Source: Pocillopora verrucosa
Lineage: Eukaryota; Cnidaria; Anthozoa; Scleractinia; Pocilloporidae
Direction of reading: 5' to 3'
Length of the DNA stretch: 64,000 bases
Assembly: GCF_036669915.1 (NCBI RefSeq)
Contig: NC_089315.1
Location: 17,223,003 to 17,287,002, forward strand
Shown here in pieces: positions 59,030 to 64,000 of this stretch. The notes beneath the pieces are model-generated. The model was not told the DNA's origin, ran no database searches, and was given only the letters and a program-made list of their open reading frames with translations. Both the position numbers and the translations under genes were made by a program. Numbering within the stretch: position 1 is the stretch's first letter; the number at the start of each line of letters is the position of its first letter.

Positions 59030-61859
59030 TTATGCATGCTGGGAATTACTGACTGCTTGAATGAATTGAATGACGAGAGACGCGACATCGGGGCGGTTTA
59101 CTTTACTACTCTTCAATACATTGATGAGGTCGGATATTGTCGCACATTTAGAAGTTCCAAGTTTCAATAACAGCTTGCTGGTTGGACTTCCGTTTTCTCT
59201 TTTGTATTCAATCTTTAGGTGACGGAGTTCATCTCTACAGATCTTAAATGCAGCACCCACTTTTTGCCAACCATAGCAATGTTCACCTTTGCGTCGCACG
59301 TCCAGTTTCTCTACCAGTAAGACTTCAAGATCTGGAGGTAGCTCGGACAATATGAGACCTGAAAAATTGAAAAAGTTTGTCGTAGTTGAGACTCGGATTT
59401 CCTCAGCAACCTGAAATCGTTTGAAGTCAACAGCAAGAGGCATTAAATCTGGCTAATATTTGATAAATGGCCCAGATATGTATTCTTGTGAATTTCAACG
59501 AATGACATACGTTACTGATTCGATACAACGCCTCGTTCCAATAAGCGCTGTCTCTCTATGAGGGGCTCCATCGAATTTGCTCTTTTTTAAAAACGTCTAA
59601 ATACCAATTAGTGGCCCCATTCCAATTAGCACCCCTATTCGGATAAGTGTCCCTATTCTGTTTCAGTAATATCACTGTTCGAGTACGATTACATTTTGAT
59701 CAAACGTGGCTCATTTTCCTCCAATGTCCTCATTGCAAAGACAGTGGTATTCCTCTCAGTCTCTCTATTATGCTCACGTGAGTGCACAATTCCTTCAGGC
59801 AAATGACCTCGTCTTCAAATTTTGCAGCGATTACTTGGCTGGTCGATCTGCCCAGGAATAATCAGGAACAACAAGTCCATTTTCCAGTCTTCCTGATTTT
59901 TTTTTGGATCAAGCTTTGTTTCGCGCATACTGCTGTATTTCAAAAAAGAAATAAGCGCCCTGTTTAGAATAGGGGCCCTCCCTTAAGGTACCATAAGTCA
60001 ATAAGCACCTAGGCGCTAAATCAAATCAACGCGGTAATAATGGGATATATTTATAACGCAGATGCAGCCACTCACCTTTAAGATCATCTGGAGAGGTAGA
60101 CAGGTTGGTTGAATTCTTTACGTTTAAGTGATCAGGATCGTCAGAGGAGTACGACATTTCTATGAAAATAGATGAACAAAGTAAACGAGTTAGATGAAAT
60201 AATACGCAAAGTTGACGCTCTATGTGAAAAGATATTTAAATGATTTCGTGTGCAATTTAGAACCAATAAGCAAGATTATTTATTAATGTACACAGATGAA
60301 TTTTGTGGCCGAAGAAAGATGTGTATAAAAAGAAAAAGGACACAAGATTTATGGGTGTTTTTTTAAGCAAACACAATGCGGAATTAAGTTCCTAAAAAAT
60401 AATTACAATACACATAATGATTTTTCGCCCACCTTCAATTGACTCTGCGCTCTTCAGTCTCTGATAGCCTCGGCAATCCTTATTCCAAATAATGTGTCTG
60501 ACACTATTCAGAAGCCACACCACAAACCCAAGCAATATGGAAATTATGACAAGCGCAACAACCGCCACAACTTCGACCCACGGAAAACCACCCAGCACAT
60601 AAGTAATGTTTATAATTTGAGATCCCCAGGTGGCGTTAGATGTTTTTCCATGCAACTCTTCTGTGTATGATGTTGTGAAGTGTTTTGGCCTTTTCGATTG
60701 CTGTATCAACAGTTTGGGTCGTCGTTTCTTCTCCCAACGCTTAACCGTATACGGAAGGGAATTTGCTCTAGAAGGAACCGTCGTCGTGCGTGGCATATCC
60801 AGTGTAGACCTTTTGTGTAAAAGAAAATGCTCACTTAGTTTTGATAAGTTTGAGTTATCAAGCCTCTCCGTCCTATAGATATCATACACCTCCAAAGGAG
60901 ACCAGGTGAAAACTTTTCCATTTCGGCTGCTGAGATGGTTGGTTCCTTTACCATTTGAAAGGTATGTAAGTTTGATCGCCTCCGTAGGCAAATGAGGTTT
61001 CCTTGGTATCCTTTTAGTGGCGTGAATTGCAATTGGCACACACATCACAATGGTATCGATAGTCACTCTTCTGCCACATGGCGGAGTAAGCTTCATGCCA
61101 GTACCACAGGGATGGCAGGGCAGACATTTAATGATGGTACTATCATTGCCGATCAACTTGTAATTTCCTGGTAAACACGTGTCATTAGTTCCTGCGATAT
61201 GGTCTAGCCGCCACCACAACCATTGCAACAATACCTCGTTCTATAAACGGAAGGATGAACAAACAATTATAATATTTTCCATTCGACTGACTGTCACAAG
61301 TGTTCGCATTTGGCTCCTAAAGTGTTTTAGGATACAGGTTACACTGAAGATGAAACCAACGGCGAAATTACAGGTAGTTCAGGCATCTGAGCAATGATCA
61401 TTTGCATGGTAAATGTTTGTATCTTAGTGTAAATAAAGACGTGGATAACCTGTTCCAACCAAGTTTAACCCCAATACCTCAATAAGACTATCAGGGTAAA
61501 GGGACGATGTCTTATCCAGCAATGACCCCCCTTCCCCCTCCTTAAGTCAGGAGGAGTACTAATCAAATTAATCGGTTCTTAGAATGATGTCATGTGTAAG
61601 AGTAACTATAGGTGCATTTTGAGTAATCAACATCATCGAATTGCGTGACCCCAAACTGTGGAAAGAACCGAAAAAAATGGCCCCAATGTCCGCTGTTAAA
61701 GGTACAAAAAATGTAATAACAAGCACTTCCACTGAACACTCCACAATTAGATTTTAGAAGTATTTATTAAATATTTATAGTTGTGGGAGACTGACTTACC
61801 AATATCAGCACTACCACGGCAAACAAGAGAAGCACAGCTTTCCATCCTGGAATCGCCAT
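59030..61859 (-). CDS. TNF receptor superfamily death receptor D, reduced CRDs
   Basis: Exons are 61,800-61,859 (signal peptide MAIPGWKAVLLLFAVVVLIL), 60,433-61,240, 60,076-60,159 and 59,030-59,358, giving 426 residues with intron phases 0, 1, 1. Only the first CRD is clear (CLPCHPCGTGMKLTPPCGRR). Where A and C have CRDs 2 and 3, D keeps framework pieces such as KVFTWSPLEVYDI (compare GTFQWSPTVDTC in C), but nearly all cysteines are gone. A basic stalk, a membrane helix (VEVVAVVALVIISILLGFVV, about residues 246-268), a 28-codon acidic linker and a death domain (LSELPPDLEVLL, YGWQKVGAAFKI, ISDLINVLKSS) follow. The donor of exon 2 is GTGGGC, weaker than the GTAAG of its paralogues. The membrane and cytoplasmic parts look maintained, so it may be a receptor with altered or lost ligand binding, or a gene early in decay. 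Confidence 0.85.
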
Positions 61860-64000
61860 CAGCGTGGATGTTTCGTATTCTAGAGACAATTAAAGCGATT
61901 CGATTCTGGAACAGAACAGTTTTGAATATATTTGAGTTAAACTATACAAGTCATATATATATATATATAACTCTGCAAAGCTTTAAATGACACACATGTC
62001 CGGAGTGCGATTGTTGCCATTTATCCTCATTCACTCCACGACTAATTTAAGCATCTAACCCATTATACATGTGCTAAGTTAAACTTCCTCGATGTAAGCC
62101 ATGGTGATCAAGTGGTCACTGTTGGAACACATGATATCGAAGAATTGTGTGACATTCTTTCCCGATGGCTGCGAAATCATTACAGGGTTACTCGCATATG
62201 CCCAAACAAGATGATGATATCCACGAAAAATGTATTGTGTGATCGCTTTCGCTCAAAAAGATTTTTCGCACAAAAACGATAGGGGACACTTTAGAAGAAT
62301 ACTCACAGCTCCGTTGAGCCGAATCACAGACACGACATTCATGTCTATGTTTGCATTTTATCAGATTGAGTGTGTCATGTAGGAAACCATTATATATTTT
62401 AACCTTAAAATGATTGTCATACCCGTGTGCTTCTTGCGTGACCATTTTAATCGCTACTCTCAAGGACACGCAAATGTCAGCTCATGATAAATTAATGACC
62501 CTTCACTACCGTTCACTTGAACCCCATGCAGACAGACAATTGTTTACAATGACGTTGTAAACAGCGAATATTTTAGCGCTTTATTTTTGGAAACCAAAAG
62601 TAGAGGCACGAGGAAAACATGGCGATTTTGTACAGATATGGATAGTGCAAAAGCCCAAAAACGTTTCTGTTTTAGATTATGATCAAAAGTTAGAAGTTTC
62701 GAGTCGAAGATTAATTACATCGTTTTCAGTGGCCAATCAAATTACGACACGCGAACGAAAAGTAAGCTCACATGCTTATGCGTACAAACTTAAGAGCTAA
62801 GGAATACTGTAGTAAAAAAAAAAGTCACGAATTCGACTATCCGCCCTTATTTTGCAGGCCCTTTAAACTTTGTTTTGTCTTAAGCAGTTTCCTAGAAAGC
62901 AAGAACTGAAAACTCAAACAAATCAGACTGCGCCGTTTCCATGTGAAGGCAGTCTTGCAATCATGTACACAAATCGATTACCGGCTAGGGCTCGTTTGAA
63001 TTTACAATTGAGTCAACGAATATGCAAAGTAAAAGTACCTTTCTTTGGCTGAGTCAGATGTTTGTGTTGGGTATACCAATCGCAAGACGGGATCTGTGCA
63101 GAACAAATCCGATGTTGCGGATAAAACGATTTAGTTGGGATCGCTGATTTGTTTCCTTGACAAGTCAAGGCAAGTTGAAGACGCTTCTTTTAGCAGCCTG
63201 TTTCCGAACCCATTCACGTTGCAAAATGACTCGTAGAGTTTAATATTTTCCAGAAACGTCAGATGCAGCGAGCGTTAGAAGACTGTTCAGGACATCTTGC
63301 AAATATACAACCAGAACAGAAACAATGCCAAATAGAGGCCTACTGACGAGCAATACTTCCCAAACGGGGAATCCCCTTGACCACACTGTCTTTGATGACG
63401 TATTTGGCAAGAATGATAAAGGCCTCTGATACACTGTAATAAATCTACACTTTACCGCTGACACTTCGCTGGCTGTATAATAATAAAATGGTTGGAAAAA
63501 GTGGAAGCATATACACCCGAATAACGTGGCTCTTTAGGGAACATCTTAACATACTTCATATCAATCCAAGGAACGAAATTTCAGACGTAAAATCGATAGA
63601 GGAGCGGAAATCCACCAAAATGGTAAACAACTCAGTCTTAAGGTAGCCCTCACAACAGTTTCTGTCACTTTCATTTTAAAATGGCTTACAATGTTTTTGT
63701 CAAACTTGAAATAAAGTTTTAAATCAAAAGCAAATGCCATTATTTCTTTTGTGACCATTTCTGATTTCATCTAAGTCACGCAACTTTTTCCCTCAGTTTG
63801 CGAGATGAGACACACAGGTAATGTATTTCCGATTGTAAAAGTAAGCTGCACAAGCATCACCCGCCTTACCTGGTTTATTTTAAATTTTTTCGCGAAAAAT
63901 TTTGATATACATGTAGGTTTGTCTATCCTCTCTTGTTGGTCCTCGTGTCCTCTCACTAGACCAGCGTACCATTTTGAAAATGATTTCTTCTCTCACAAAA
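61860..64000. other. Region upstream of receptor D, no gene seen
   Basis: No gene is recognised. An (AT)n run lies at about 61,953-61,969. The promoter of receptor D should lie just above 61,860, but I see no clear core element. Short minus-strand frames (for example 62,188-62,469) start without ATG and match nothing I know. Confidence 0.5.

Overview
The window looks like nuclear DNA of an anthozoan cnidarian, most likely a stony coral. It is AT-rich, its genes are split by introns with GT..AG borders, and it carries tRNA-derived SINEs, foldback elements and a family of death-domain TNF receptors of the kind known to be expanded in corals. Species cannot be named from the sequence. All exon borders were read by eye from splice motifs, reading phase and similarity between paralogues; there is no transcript evidence.

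Layout. 1-11,640: no recognisable gene, with repeats including a cluster of tRNA-derived SINE-like copies near 4.2-4.8 kb. 11,660-12,844 (-): an intronless class A GPCR. 12,850-17,690: gene-poor, with a 360-bp tandem duplication. 17,697-25,040 (+): a secreted multi-exon protein with a signal peptide, six cysteine-rich repeats arranged as two triads, and ten calcium-binding-type EGF domains, one per exon; two dead EGF exons lie in its introns. 25,744-26,187 (-): a small basic, Ser/Arg-rich coiled-coil protein. 27,934-32,209 (+): an eight-exon zeta-crystallin-like quinone oxidoreductase. Three extra copies of its last exon lie downstream, two decayed (32.5 kb, 35.2 kb) and one fully open (50.9 kb).

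37,519-61,859 (-): the main feature, four tandem TNF-receptor-superfamily death receptors, called A (37.5-41.6 kb), B (44.0-47.4 kb), C (53.1-56.0 kb) and D (59.0-61.9 kb). All have the same build: a signal-peptide or N-terminal hydrophobic exon, a large exon with cysteine-rich domains (CRDs), stalk and transmembrane helix, a 26- or 28-codon linker exon, and a death-domain exon. The introns have the phase order 0, 1, 1 in each gene. A and C are the closest pair. D has lost most of its CRD cysteines while keeping its membrane helix and death domain. A lacks the ATG that C uses. The cluster should encode surface receptors that feed ligand binding into death-domain signalling (apoptosis or NF-kB type), but ligands and outputs are inference.

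Gene-poor stretches hold mostly decayed repeats: two copies of a foldback element (one with a 12-bp satellite expanded inside it), a palindromic element at 36.4 kb, a minisatellite at 50.6 kb and a probable retroelement remnant at 42.2-42.6 kb.
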